DNA of 35,266 nt from Flavobacteriales bacterium. Its GTDB lineage: Bacteria; Bacteroidota; Bacteroidia; Flavobacteriales_F; PHOS-HE28. This document shows positions 7,874-16,863 of this stretch, piece after piece (the stretch's first letter is position 1; each line of letters opens with the position of its first letter). The DNA is taken from positions 1 to 35,266 of the forward strand of contig JAEUTC010000243.1 of NCBI GenBank assembly GCA_016787985.1, read 5' to 3'. The translations under genes and the position numbers were made by a program. A model generated the notes under the pieces. The model searched no databases. It worked only from the letters and a program-made list of their open reading frames with translations, and was not told the DNA's origin.

Positions 7874-9205
7874 TCAAGGCTGCACGTTCAGCGCTCCGAG
7901 CAGGCCCCCACTGGCACGCAGGAGGGTCAACTCGGCCACCTTGGTATCGAAACCGGCCACCACGGACTGACGTTCGGCATTGGCGAGGTCAAGTTGCGCC
8001 TGTCGGAACTGGAGGCCGGTGAGTTGTCCGGCTTGGAAGAGCTCGCGCGTGCGTTCGAAGTTCAACTTCGCGGTGGTGACCGCATCGCCTTGTATGCGCA
8101 TCACCTCCCGCTGGCTCTGCCATGTGGTAAAGGCATTGCGCACATCGCGTTCCACTTGTAGGCGGGCCTGTTGCTCGGCGAGTTCAGCGTTCTCGGCCCG
8201 CAATCTGGCCGCTTCGACCTGCGTGTTCACCCGACCGCCATCGAACAAAGGCACACTCAGTGTTAGTCCCGCGTTCACGCCTTGCGTGTAAGTGCCCAGT
8301 ACAAGCCCCACACCGTTCTTCTGGTCGCTGACGCCGTAGTTGGCGTTCAGGTCGAGCCTTGGCCAACGGAGCGCCTTGGCGATGCGTTCATCCGCCTGTG
8401 CGCTGCGGACCTGCGAGGTGACCACGGCCAGCTGCACATTCCCGTTCATGGCTTCCTGCACCAATCGTTCCTCAGCAAGACCTTGTGCGTAGTTGATGAC
8501 GCGCGACACTATCACCTCGGTATCCGCGGGACGCCCCATCAGCACGTTGAGGTCGCGGGCACTGCGGATACGGCGTTGCTGGGCGAGAATGAAAGTGGTG
8601 CTATCCGCTTGTAGGTCCACCTGTGCATTGAGCACGTCCAAACGTCCCGCACCACCCAAAGCCGCTTTTCCCTCCTGTCGTTGGAAACGATCGGCACTGA
8701 TGTCGAGTATGCGTCGTGTGATCGCGACATCCTCGTCCAACGCGGCGATGGCGTAGTAGAGCGCGATGACTTGCGTGAGCGTTCCTTCCACTTGGGCACG
8801 GGTGCGTAGATCGGCCAGTTCCGCGTTGAGCTGCGCACGCTCCCAAGTGGCGAGGTTCCCCATGCCATTGAACAGCGTGTAGGTGAGCCCCACTTGACCG
8901 GACAGCGCGGTGTTCACCACACCGTTCCGCTGCACATCGGGAATGCCTTCAGCGAAATCCAGATCGGTGTCCTGATCGCTGTAATTGCCGCGGCCTGTTG
9001 CATCGACCCGTGGTAGCAGGCCCGCGTTCCCCACGGAGGACTGGGTCTCGGCGATGTTAGCGTCATTGCGTGCGATGCGTATGCCATGTTCATTGGCCAG
9101 CGCAAGTCCGATGGCCTGTTCCAAGCTGAGCGTGTCCTGTGCGGCCACGCCGCCCACCAGCAATGGCAGAGCGAGGCTAGTGACGCGTATCCTCCAGGTT
9201 CTCAT
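7874..9205 (-). CDS. TolC-family outer-membrane efflux protein
   Basis: 443 residues with a cleavable signal peptide (LALPLLVGGVAAQ). Two tandem halves of the OEP type are visible, each with long alpha-helical, Gln/Ala/Asn-rich hairpins (for example LSLEQAIGLALANEHGI and the second-half VQEAMNGNVQLAVVTSQVRSAQAD) and beta segments (VGLTYTLFNG, AGLTLSVPLFDGG). It forms the outer-membrane channel of the tripartite pump encoded just upstream; the start overlaps the pump gene by 29 bases, showing a shared transcript. Confidence 0.92.
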   Translation of the reverse strand: MRTWRIRVTSLALPLLVGGVAAQDTLSLEQAIGLALANEHGIRIARNDANIAETQSSVGNAGLLPRVDATGRGNYSDQDTDLDFAEGIPDVQRNGVVNTALSGQVGLTYTLFNGMGNLATWERAQLNAELADLRTRAQVEGTLTQVIALYYAIAALDEDVAITRRILDISADRFQRQEGKAALGGAGRLDVLNAQVDLQADSTTFILAQQRRIRSARDLNVLMGRPADTEVIVSRVINYAQGLAEERLVQEAMNGNVQLAVVTSQVRSAQADERIAKALRWPRLDLNANYGVSDQKNGVGLVLGTYTQGVNAGLTLSVPLFDGGRVNTQVEAARLRAENAELAEQQARLQVERDVRNAFTTWQSQREVMRIQGDAVTTAKLNFERTRELFQAGQLTGLQFRQAQLDLANAERQSVVAGFDTKVAELTLLRASGGLLGALNVQP

Positions 9206-12200
9206 AGGGCAGTTCTTTCACGGCGGGTTCAACGGCTTCGGGCGTGGGTGTCTGCGCGTTCCAGACCCATCCCAGCATGCGACGCGCATCGTTCAACGCG
9301 GCGATGAGCACTGGGAGCACGAACAAGGTCACGAACGTGGCGATGGCCAGCCCATAGGCCACGGTGATGGCCATGGGGATGAGGAACTGGGCTTGGAAGC
9401 TCTTGTTCAGCGTGATGGGTAGCAGGCCAGCCACGGTGGTGAGCGACGTGAGCAGGATGGGCCGCAGCCGCGAGAGCGCTGCATCGCGCAGGGCGACACG
9501 GAAAGTCATCCCGGTCTTCATGTTGTCATTGAAAGTGCTGATCAATACGAGGGAATCGTTGACCATCACACCGATGAGCGCGATCATGCCGAAGAAGGAG
9601 AAGAGGCTGATCTGCACGTCGTGTATCCAGTGCCCCCAACCGATGCCGATGAAGCCGAGCGGAATGCAGAGGAGCACCGCGATCATCTGCCAGAAGCTGC
9701 GCAGGGTGATCACGATCATGGCGAACATGATGATGAGCGTGATGGGCATGATCCGTGCAGCGGATGCCCCCACCTTGCGGCTCTGTTCCCCCTGCCCTTC
9801 GAAGCTGTAGCTGAGGCCTGGATATCGTGCCAAGAGGGGCTTCATGATGTCCTCCGCCACGATCGCTTGTGCATCGGTCGCACTTTGTTTGCTGTCCGCA
9901 AGGTCGGCCTCCACCCGTACCTCGCGCTTGCCATCGAGGTGGTTGATGGCCCGGATGCCGCGTTCCATACGGTAGTTGACCAATTCACTCAGCGGGAATT
10001 GGCGTCCATCGGCGGTGCGGATGCGCATGTCCTCCAGGTCGCGCAACGAAGCTCGTTCCCCTTCCGCATAACGCACCCAGATCTTGACCTCGTCCTCTCC
10101 GCGTTGTACACGTTGCGCCTCCAAGCCGAAGAAGCCCTGGCGCACCTGCCCTACGATATCCTGCATGGTGAGCCCCAGCAAAGGAGCCTTGTCCTTCAAC
10201 TCCAACACCACCTCGCGGCTTCCCGGTCGATCAGTGTCGACCACATCACGGAGGATGGACAGCTCCTGCAGCTCAGCACGCATATCGGCCTTGGCCGCAT
10301 TGAGTTCGGCGAGGTCATTGCTGCGCAGTGATACGGACACCGGTTTACCGAAAGGTGTAGCGAGGCCGAAGGTGAGGTTAGCCACGCCAGGAATTGCTCC
10401 CACACGCTCTCGCAAGCGGTTGGTGAGTTCTTCAGCCTTGAAGCCACGCTTCTCGCCATCGAGCAGAATGATATTGAGCTTGCCCTGTTCGGGGCGTGGT
10501 CCCAGGATGGTCTGTACCTTGAGGATGACGTCGGCGCTGTCGGGCCGGTCCTTGCTCAGTTCGGAATTGATCTCCCAGGCTACCGCTTCGATGCGTTGGA
10601 GTTCCTGGAGGACGATGGTCTCACGCGTCCCGGCGACGAGTTCGAGGTCCACGGCCACATCATCACGTTCGATCACAGGGAAGAAGGTGGTGCGGATGAT
10701 GCCTGCACCAACGGATCCGACCGTGACGGCGAGCAGGAAGAAGGCGATGCCCACGGTGAGCATCTTGTGGCGCATGATGCGGTCGAAGAACCGGGCATAG
10801 CGGACATCCCTGAGCTTGGCCATGACGCCATCCATGTAGCGTTCGAAGCGGTTCTTCGTTCCTCTGCTCAAGCCCTTGGAGTGGGCCACGTGCGCGGGCA
10901 GGATGAAGGCTGCTTCCACCAAAGAGAACATCAAGGTGGCGATCACCACGAAGGCCAGAGCCGGTGCGAAATCTCCCAATCGTCCTTCGATGAAGAAGAA
11001 GGTACTGAAGGCGGCCACGGTGGTGAGCACTGAGCTGATCACCGCCGGCAGTACCTTCTGGATACCCACGAACGCCGCCTCGATCGGTTTCAGGCCGCGT
11101 TCGTACTCCTGATAGATGCTCTCGGTGATGACGATGCCGTCATCCACCAGGATACCGACCACCAGGATCATCCCGAAGAGGCTCATGACATTGATGGTGA
11201 TGAAGCCCGGGGCGAAGATGAACATGCCTGCGAACGCCACGGGAATGCTGGCAGCCACCCAGAACGCCAGCCGCCAATTGAGGAAGAGGGCCAGCGTGAT
11301 GAGCACGAGGAAGAAGCCCTGGATCCCATTCTCCACGAGCATGGCGATGCGCTGCTTGAGCACCGTGGTGGCATCGTTGATGAGGGTGGTCTTGATGGCG
11401 GAGTTCCGTGCGTTGAAGGCCTCCATGTAACCGAGCGTGCTTTCGGCGATGAAGAGGATGTCCTCGCTCACCGTGCTGCTCACCGTCACGACCACACTGG
11501 GTTTGCCGTTCACGTAGTTGCGTGCGGGGTCCTCGGCCCAGGTATCGCGGACATCGGCCACATCCTTCAGTCGAAGTACACGACCGTCGGAACCAGCGCG
11601 TACGACGGTATTCCGCAGTCCTTCGGCTTCCATGCGTTTGTCGCGAACGCGGATGAGCAACTCCTCCTCGGTGGTCTTCACCTTGCCTCCGGTGACATCG
11701 AGGTTAGCACCACGCAAGGCGGCAGCGGCTTGTGCGAAGCTCAGGTCGTTCGCGCGCAGGTCGGCCTCACGGAAGGCCACCTCGATCTCCTCCTCCGGGA
11801 ACCCTGAGAGTTCGACCTTGCTGATCCCCGGAATACTGCGCAAGTCCTGCTCCACCTTACGAGCGGCCACTTTCAAGGCCTTCAGCTCGACACCCTCCCC
11901 GCTCAGCGCGAAGCTCACGGCTGGCCGGATGTTCTCCAACTTGAACGCACGGATGGGCTCCATGCCATCGGGCAGTGTGGGGATCCGGTCCACGGCATTC
12001 TTCACATCCTGTAACACCACGTCGGTATCGAAGCCTTTGATGACCTCCACCGTGATGATGCCGCCGTTCTCCTGGCTCACGCTGCTGATACGTTCCACAC
12101 CGGTCACGCCCTTCAGGTCATCCTCGATGCGCAGTACAACACCTTCTTCGACTTCTTCAGGAGCGGCCCCTGGGAAGATGATCTGCACCTGGATGGTACG

Positions 12201-12329
12201 GCTTTCCGTCTCCGGGAACAGCGAGCTCCGCGTGGCCCTCAGCCCGAAATAGCCGAAGATGAAGATGAGCACCATGATGGTGTCCACCGCCACGCTGTAT
12301 TTGATGAAGTATGCGGTGAGGCCTTTCAT
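9177..12329 (-). CDS. RND efflux transporter, inner-membrane pump
   Basis: 1050 residues, full length for the AcrB/HAE1-type family: 12 membrane segments and two large periplasmic loops in an internal duplication. The proton-relay aspartates D396 and D397 lie in the fourth membrane segment (VVGILVDDGIVITES). Family marks include FPETESRTIQVQ at the first loop and IMFAMIVITLRSFWQM in the second half. It exports drugs, detergents, lipids or other hydrophobic compounds by proton antiport. The start shares ATGA with the adaptor gene stop. The substrate cannot be told; the TetR in the same operon suggests induction by a toxic ligand. Confidence 0.93.
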   Translation of the reverse strand: MKGLTAYFIKYSVAVDTIMVLIFIFGYFGLRATRSSLFPETESRTIQVQIIFPGAAPEEVEEGVVLRIEDDLKGVTGVERISSVSQENGGIITVEVIKGFDTDVVLQDVKNAVDRIPTLPDGMEPIRAFKLENIRPAVSFALSGEGVELKALKVAARKVEQDLRSIPGISKVELSGFPEEEIEVAFREADLRANDLSFAQAAAALRGANLDVTGGKVKTTEEELLIRVRDKRMEAEGLRNTVVRAGSDGRVLRLKDVADVRDTWAEDPARNYVNGKPSVVVTVSSTVSEDILFIAESTLGYMEAFNARNSAIKTTLINDATTVLKQRIAMLVENGIQGFFLVLITLALFLNWRLAFWVAASIPVAFAGMFIFAPGFITINVMSLFGMILVVGILVDDGIVITESIYQEYERGLKPIEAAFVGIQKVLPAVISSVLTTVAAFSTFFFIEGRLGDFAPALAFVVIATLMFSLVEAAFILPAHVAHSKGLSRGTKNRFERYMDGVMAKLRDVRYARFFDRIMRHKMLTVGIAFFLLAVTVGSVGAGIIRTTFFPVIERDDVAVDLELVAGTRETIVLQELQRIEAVAWEINSELSKDRPDSADVILKVQTILGPRPEQGKLNIILLDGEKRGFKAEELTNRLRERVGAIPGVANLTFGLATPFGKPVSVSLRSNDLAELNAAKADMRAELQELSILRDVVDTDRPGSREVVLELKDKAPLLGLTMQDIVGQVRQGFFGLEAQRVQRGEDEVKIWVRYAEGERASLRDLEDMRIRTADGRQFPLSELVNYRMERGIRAINHLDGKREVRVEADLADSKQSATDAQAIVAEDIMKPLLARYPGLSYSFEGQGEQSRKVGASAARIMPITLIIMFAMIVITLRSFWQMIAVLLCIPLGFIGIGWGHWIHDVQISLFSFFGMIALIGVMVNDSLVLISTFNDNMKTGMTFRVALRDAALSRLRPILLTSLTTVAGLLPITLNKSFQAQFLIPMAITVAYGLAIATFVTLFVLPVLIAALNDARRMLGWVWNAQTPTPEAVEPAVKELPYENLEDTRH

Positions 12330-13450
12330 GGGCGAACCGGTGCTACGCGCATTCCTTCATGGGCACCGCTCATGCGATCGATCACCACCATTTCGCCATC
12401 GATCAGCCCACGCACCGCAGCCTGTTCAACGCCTTGGTGGAGCACGTCCACGGAGCGCACCACCAGGACCGAATCCTTCACGGTATAGAGCGCACCACTC
12501 TCCAACAAAGCGCTTCGCGGAACGCTAACAGCGTGATCGAGCGTGCCTGCCTCGATGGCCCCGGTGAGGTATTGACCATCACGCAGACCCTTGCCTTGAA
12601 CACCAACGAACAGACGAACGGATTGTGTGGTGGCGTCGATCACTTCGCCGATACGGATGATCCGTCCCTGCCACATACCGGGTCCCTCAGTACTGGTCAG
12701 CCGAAGGGTATCACCCACCTTCACCAGACCCAGCTCACCCGCACCGATAGCGGTCTCCAATTCCAAGGATCCTGGCGCGATGAATTCACCTAGGCGCGTG
12801 CCCGGTGTAACGATGGTACCCGGCTCCACCGCAGCGTTGACCACCACACCATCGAACGGCGCGGTGATGGTGAACTTCTCCAAGCGCTCGTACACCGCGC
12901 GGATGTTGTAATACTGATCCAGCACACTACGACCGGCGAGGTAATTCCGTTCCTGTTCGGAATCCAACTTCGGCAATGTGGGCAGTTGTCCTTCGACCGG
13001 CACACTCTTCAGATAAGCCTCCCATTTGGCCGAGACCTCGGGCAGGTCGATGCGCAGATCGGGGATCAGTTGAACCAGGGTACGAAGGAAAGCGCTTTGC
13101 TGAGCGTTGAGTTGAGCGCGCACTTCGCTGTTGTCGATGCGGAAGAGGACTTCTCCCTGGCGGAACGCATAGCCTTCGCGGAATGTCTTTCCGGTGCGCT
13201 GGAGCGTACCTCCCACCTCGGCGTTGATGAGCATACGGTCCGTGGCGCGCAACCGTCCGGTGATGGGAATACTGAGGCGTACCGGGCCGTTCTGCGCGAT
13301 AAGTGTACGTACGGCACGAGCACCGGCCAACGCTTCATTACGAGGTGGCGAAGCCTTGCTGGAGGCCAGTTTGCGGCAGGTACCGATGCCACCTCCGATG
13401 AGCAGGAGCCCGAGGACGATGGTGAGCCTACGCTTAATGAGGTCGTTCAT
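12326..13450 (-). CDS. HlyD/MFP-family periplasmic adaptor of RND pump
   Basis: 374 residues. An N-terminal membrane anchor (RLTIVLGLLLIGGGIG) is followed by a lipoyl/barrel-sandwich part (GRLRATDRMLINAEVGGTLQRTGKTFREGYAFRQG split around a helical hairpin) and the matching second half (ITAPFDGVVVNAAVEPGTIVTPG). A beta-barrel and membrane-proximal domain end the protein. It links the RND pump to TolC. Both ends overlap neighbours by ATGA, with tetR upstream and the pump downstream. Confidence 0.9.
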   Translation of the reverse strand: MNDLIKRRLTIVLGLLLIGGGIGTCRKLASSKASPPRNEALAGARAVRTLIAQNGPVRLSIPITGRLRATDRMLINAEVGGTLQRTGKTFREGYAFRQGEVLFRIDNSEVRAQLNAQQSAFLRTLVQLIPDLRIDLPEVSAKWEAYLKSVPVEGQLPTLPKLDSEQERNYLAGRSVLDQYYNIRAVYERLEKFTITAPFDGVVVNAAVEPGTIVTPGTRLGEFIAPGSLELETAIGAGELGLVKVGDTLRLTSTEGPGMWQGRIIRIGEVIDATTQSVRLFVGVQGKGLRDGQYLTGAIEAGTLDHAVSVPRSALLESGALYTVKDSVLVVRSVDVLHQGVEQAAVRGLIDGEMVVIDRMSGAHEGMRVAPVRP

Positions 13451-14049
13451 GAGCGGATGGAACGTATGATGAACTCGGGTACGGTCTTCTTGCGTTTGAA
13501 GATCATGCGGCGGAAGGCCTCATCGGTGAAGCCGTGGATATGCTTGAGCATGGGCCTGGCGATGAACGGATGCACGCAGAGCGCCATGATGTTCACGAGC
13601 AGTTCGCGGGGATCGATATCGACGATCTCGCCGCGGGTGTGCGCTTCTTCCACCAATCGAAGGAAGCGCGCGCGGCTCTCCTTGCCCCGATCGATGAAGT
13701 CGGCAAGGCCATCGGGGTCGCGGTTCATTTCATTGGCGATGAACAAGGGCAGATGGGGCTCCTCGATCATCCGATCCATGTAACCCGACACGAAGGTCTC
13801 GATGGCCGGGAAGAGTGAATCGCACTGCTTCAACGAATCCCAGATACAGCTGAACTGCTTTTCAGCGCTACCCTTGAATACACCGACGAACAACTGCTCC
13901 TTGTTGCGGAAATAGTAGTGCAGCAAGGCCTTGTTGATGCCGGCCTCATCCGCCACCTCCTGCATACGCGCGCCGGCCATCCCCTTTCGGGTGAAGACCT
14001 TCCTGGCCGCTTCGAGGATGCGTTGTTCGGTGGTGGCTTCGCGGACCAT
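13447..14049 (-). CDS. TetR-family transcriptional repressor of the efflux operon
   Basis: 200 residues from the ATG at 14049; a TTG at 14070 would add seven residues and is less likely. The N-terminal helix-turn-helix is textbook TetR: TTEQRILEAARKVFTRKG, then MQEVADEAGINKALLHYYFRNKEQLF. The C-terminal ligand pocket (about 140 residues) is unassigned. It is the first gene of the operon, coupled by ATGA to the adaptor gene, and a palindrome lies directly in front of it. Autorepression, relieved by a pump substrate, is the usual arrangement and is inferred here. Confidence 0.9.
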   Translation of the reverse strand: MVREATTEQRILEAARKVFTRKGMAGARMQEVADEAGINKALLHYYFRNKEQLFVGVFKGSAEKQFSCIWDSLKQCDSLFPAIETFVSGYMDRMIEEPHLPLFIANEMNRDPDGLADFIDRGKESRARFLRLVEEAHTRGEIVDIDPRELLVNIMALCVHPFIARPMLKHIHGFTDEAFRRMIFKRKKTVPEFIIRSIRS

Positions 14050-14066
14050 GGTGGTGGCACGAGGAT

Positions 14067-14088
14067 GCAATATTAACCATTTGGTTAA
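14067..14088 (-). promoter_or_regulatory. TetR operator overlapping the efflux-operon promoter
   Basis: TTAACCA (14073-14079) and TGGTTAA (14082-14088) are perfect inverted half-sites with a two-base centre, the size expected for a TetR-family operator. On the minus strand TAATATTG (14074-14067) abuts it as a one-mismatch -7 box, about 18 bases before the tetR ATG. Binding would therefore block transcription of the whole pump operon. No convincing -33 element was found. Confidence 0.6.
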
Positions 14089-14134
14089 ACCGGATGGTCA
14101 CTCCCTTCCTGATAGTGGCCTCGGACATCATGGA

Positions 14135-15256
14135 TCACGACCCCTTCCCTGCCTGTTCAGCAGGCACACCGAAAATGAGGCTCTGCCAGCCATCCCTATC
14201 ACCTCCCTTGCGCATCCGCCATATAAAGGCATCGATGATGTAGTGCGTTACCTGGGGTAGTGCCAGCAACGGCACGATGATGGAAAGCAAGGCATGATCG
14301 TTCACGACGGGCAGGTGATCATAGAACGCTTGAAAGAACCAACGGTCCTCACGCCAAACCAGCGCATCCCAGAATCCTTCTTCCAGGAAGGCGAGGATGA
14401 ACAAGGAGCCCAGGAATATGGGCAGCGCACCCAACGAAAAGATCGACCGGATCGTTCGGTGGGCTTGGGCATCCTTCATGGTGCGCTTCCGACCATAGGC
14501 CCAGACCAAAGCCATATAGGGCACCCCGTGGGCCACCACGTTGAATAACGTGAAGGTGACATCGCCATTGAAATGAACGATGCCCATGTACCAACTGATG
14601 GCCGTACCGGCGACCAGGACGTTCTTCGGCCAATTCAATAGCGAACCGCGGCGTACCATCATGATCTCGGAGAGGACATAAGCCAACAATAACACGGCAT
14701 GCACCCAAAGGACCACACGCGCGGTTCCGGGAAGATCGACACCCAACATATCGTTCGGCATGAACCAATTGAAGCGCTTGGGATAGGATGTGTGCCAGTG
14801 CAGGAGAGGAGCGATGGTCGCCGCATAGATGGTGATGCCATCCATCCTCCGCTTCCATTCCGGGGGACTCGCACCCCGTTGATATAGGCGCATGAAGCCG
14901 TACTGCTGACGCACGAAATGGAAGACCGCCAAATAGGCCAGGACACGCCAGAACCACAACGTGTTGAAGGAATGCAGAAGGACCATGACCACGAAAGCGA
15001 TCAACGGGTACCAGGTGAGTTCGCGGCGATAGTATTGCCGTGCCAACGGATCGAGATAGGTACGGTAAATGGTGCTATACACGTGCGCCACATCGATGAG
15101 GAGAACCAGCGCGACCCAATGCCACTCCCTGAACTCGGCTGTAGCACCGAAGGATCCAGGGCAGGCCCAGACGATGGCCAGGACCACAAAAGGAGGTGCA
15201 AGGATGAACGGCACATCCAGCGCTGCGGAATGGATCCAATTGGTACGGTTATTCAT
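14135..15256 (-). CDS. Histidine-rich polytopic membrane protein, last gene of the polyamine operon
   Basis: 373 residues with about eight to ten membrane segments. The family was not recognised. Histidines recur at or near membrane edges in conserved-looking motifs: DVAHVYSTIYRTY (H58), FHFVRQQYGFMRLYQR (H113), HWHTSYPKRFNWF (H153, H155), HFNGDVTF, VVAHGVPYM and HYIIDAFIWR. This spacing recalls integral-membrane di-iron oxygenases and desaturases, but no standard HxxxH/HxxHH set is complete, so enzymatic function is only a possibility. The start at 15256 was chosen because it gives ATGA overlap with the oxidoreductase gene; the ATG at 15265 is the alternative. Its place at the end of the operon ties it to the polyamine genes. 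Confidence 0.7.
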   Translation of the reverse strand: MNNRTNWIHSAALDVPFILAPPFVVLAIVWACPGSFGATAEFREWHWVALVLLIDVAHVYSTIYRTYLDPLARQYYRRELTWYPLIAFVVMVLLHSFNTLWFWRVLAYLAVFHFVRQQYGFMRLYQRGASPPEWKRRMDGITIYAATIAPLLHWHTSYPKRFNWFMPNDMLGVDLPGTARVVLWVHAVLLLAYVLSEIMMVRRGSLLNWPKNVLVAGTAISWYMGIVHFNGDVTFTLFNVVAHGVPYMALVWAYGRKRTMKDAQAHRTIRSIFSLGALPIFLGSLFILAFLEEGFWDALVWREDRWFFQAFYDHLPVVNDHALLSIIVPLLALPQVTHYIIDAFIWRMRKGGDRDGWQSLIFGVPAEQAGKGS

Positions 15257-16863
15257 GCTGGCCATCCGCTAAGGATCTCCTGTGCCACGCGACTCCCATG
15301 ATGGAACGCTTCCTCGAAAAGACTCATACCGCTGAGGTCCGAGTGTGCGAAGTGGATGCGACCACCGATGGGGCGCTGCAGCTCTCGGCGAACGCCTCCG
15401 TGGATGAACCCGGGGATAGGCACGATCATGCCATGACCCCATATCGCGACTTCGGCCTCCAGGATCCTGTCGCGGATATCGGGATGGACCTGTTCCAGCT
15501 CCGCCACCGCATCATCCACCCACTGAGCGATCTCCACACCAGCGACCAGCTCCCGGGCTAGTCGGGGCGTTCGGCCGGTCAGCGCTCGATAGTGCGTGAG
15601 GATCACGCTCCGTGGATGGTCTAGTCGCTGGTGAGAGGCATTCACGTAGCCCAATGACTTGGATCCGAACAGAACGTTATCCCAAGCCATGGGCTCGCCA
15701 CCCCGTTCTTCCGGGGGCCTTTCCAACGTGAGGTTCACCACCACCCAGGGAGCATATTCCAACCCAGCGGCTCGCCGTTCACCCACAGGCCCTAATATCC
15801 GCGATGCGATGAACTGCGGCACGGAAAGCACCACATGTCGTGCCGTATAGCGGACCATTTCACCCGTGTCCATGTGCTCGACATCCACCTCCACGGTCTC
15901 CCCACTCGATCGCACGGATCGCACGAGTGCAGCTGTGCGCGTATGGTCCTTGACCGGGCGCTTCAATGCGTTCACAAGAAAATCGTTGCCTTCGGGCCAG
16001 GTAAGGACACTGCCTTGCTCAGCGTTCGCGCCATATCCACGGCGTGCGGCGAAATAATGCAGCCCAGCCCAGGCACTGACCTGTTGGGCCGGGGCACCCA
16101 GGTCATCCATGCATGAATAGTCCAAGTACCACAGCAAGGCAGGTGCACTGAAACCTAACTGGGCGAGCCAATCCGAGAAGGAAATATCATCGAGCCGTCT
16201 CAACGCTTCGGTATCTTCCGAGGTGGAAGAAGCGTCCACGGGAATGGCGAACGCCCATCGCCCATCCTCTCCTTTCACCTGACGCAGGTCCTCCACCATT
16301 CGTTCAAAACGATCGAATTGTGCCTCGTCGGCAGCACTAAGACCCGATCGAGGGCGTATTCCAGAGCGCCATTGCCCGCGGTGGAAGAGGCGCTCGTGCG
16401 GATCGCCACAAAGGTGCTCTTCATTATAGACCGGAAGACCCTCCTGTGTTCGGCCGATGATGGAGCCGCACGATCCGAGGAACGCGATGAGCCGATCATC
16501 GGATGTTTCGGGGACAGGGAGATAGTGGGCGCCCAAGGGAAATCGGCCGTGGGCGTTGGCTCCACTGCGTGCATTACCCCCCACCTCATCTTCCAGTTCC
16601 AATACGAGCAGGTCATCCACGCCTCCTTCCTTCAAGGCACCAGCGGCGCTGAGACCTGCGACACCGCCCCCCACGATGATCACGCCTTCGTGTTCGATCC
16701 GAGATGGTTTCCCCGTACCGGCTTCACGCAGCCGATGTCCTCGTTCCGCAGAAGCCCCGTTCAATTTGACCGGAAAGGTTCGGGCGTTGGTACCGGAACA
16801 CCGCAACAGGAAAAGTCCCGCGCCCGAAACCGTCACCAGTCGTATGGCCTGCCGACGATTCAT
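15253..16863 (-). CDS. FAD-dependent amine-oxidase-like oxidoreductase, exported
   Basis: 536 residues from the ATG that overlaps the aminopropyltransferase stop (ATGA). The N-terminus (MNRRQAIRLVTVSGAGLFLL) has twin Arg and a hydrophobic stretch, a plausible Tat signal for a folded flavoprotein. The dinucleotide fold is at 62-75 (IIVGGGVAGLSAAG), followed by LELEDEVGGNARSG as in amine oxidases and desaturases. The C-terminus (IHFAHSDLSGMSLFEEAFHHGSRVA) is the usual second FAD-contact segment. The substrate is unknown; next to SpeD and SpeE homologues, a polyamine or aminopropylated product is the natural guess. Export would place it outside the cytoplasmic membrane, in line with the membrane-bound partners. 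Confidence 0.8.
   Translation of the reverse strand: MNRRQAIRLVTVSGAGLFLLRCSGTNARTFPVKLNGASAERGHRLREAGTGKPSRIEHEGVIIVGGGVAGLSAAGALKEGGVDDLLVLELEDEVGGNARSGANAHGRFPLGAHYLPVPETSDDRLIAFLGSCGSIIGRTQEGLPVYNEEHLCGDPHERLFHRGQWRSGIRPRSGLSAADEAQFDRFERMVEDLRQVKGEDGRWAFAIPVDASSTSEDTEALRRLDDISFSDWLAQLGFSAPALLWYLDYSCMDDLGAPAQQVSAWAGLHYFAARRGYGANAEQGSVLTWPEGNDFLVNALKRPVKDHTRTAALVRSVRSSGETVEVDVEHMDTGEMVRYTARHVVLSVPQFIASRILGPVGERRAAGLEYAPWVVVNLTLERPPEERGGEPMAWDNVLFGSKSLGYVNASHQRLDHPRSVILTHYRALTGRTPRLARELVAGVEIAQWVDDAVAELEQVHPDIRDRILEAEVAIWGHGMIVPIPGFIHGGVRRELQRPIGGRIHFAHSDLSGMSLFEEAFHHGSRVAQEILSGWPA

Noticed and set aside
13447-14070. TetR start at 14070
   Set aside because: That codon is TTG and lies against the operator; the ATG at 14049 gives a normal TetR N-terminus.
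15253-16863. Lipoprotein signal in the FAD oxidoreductase (LLRC)
   Set aside because: Arg directly before the Cys is not accepted in a lipobox; a twin-Arg leader explains the region better.
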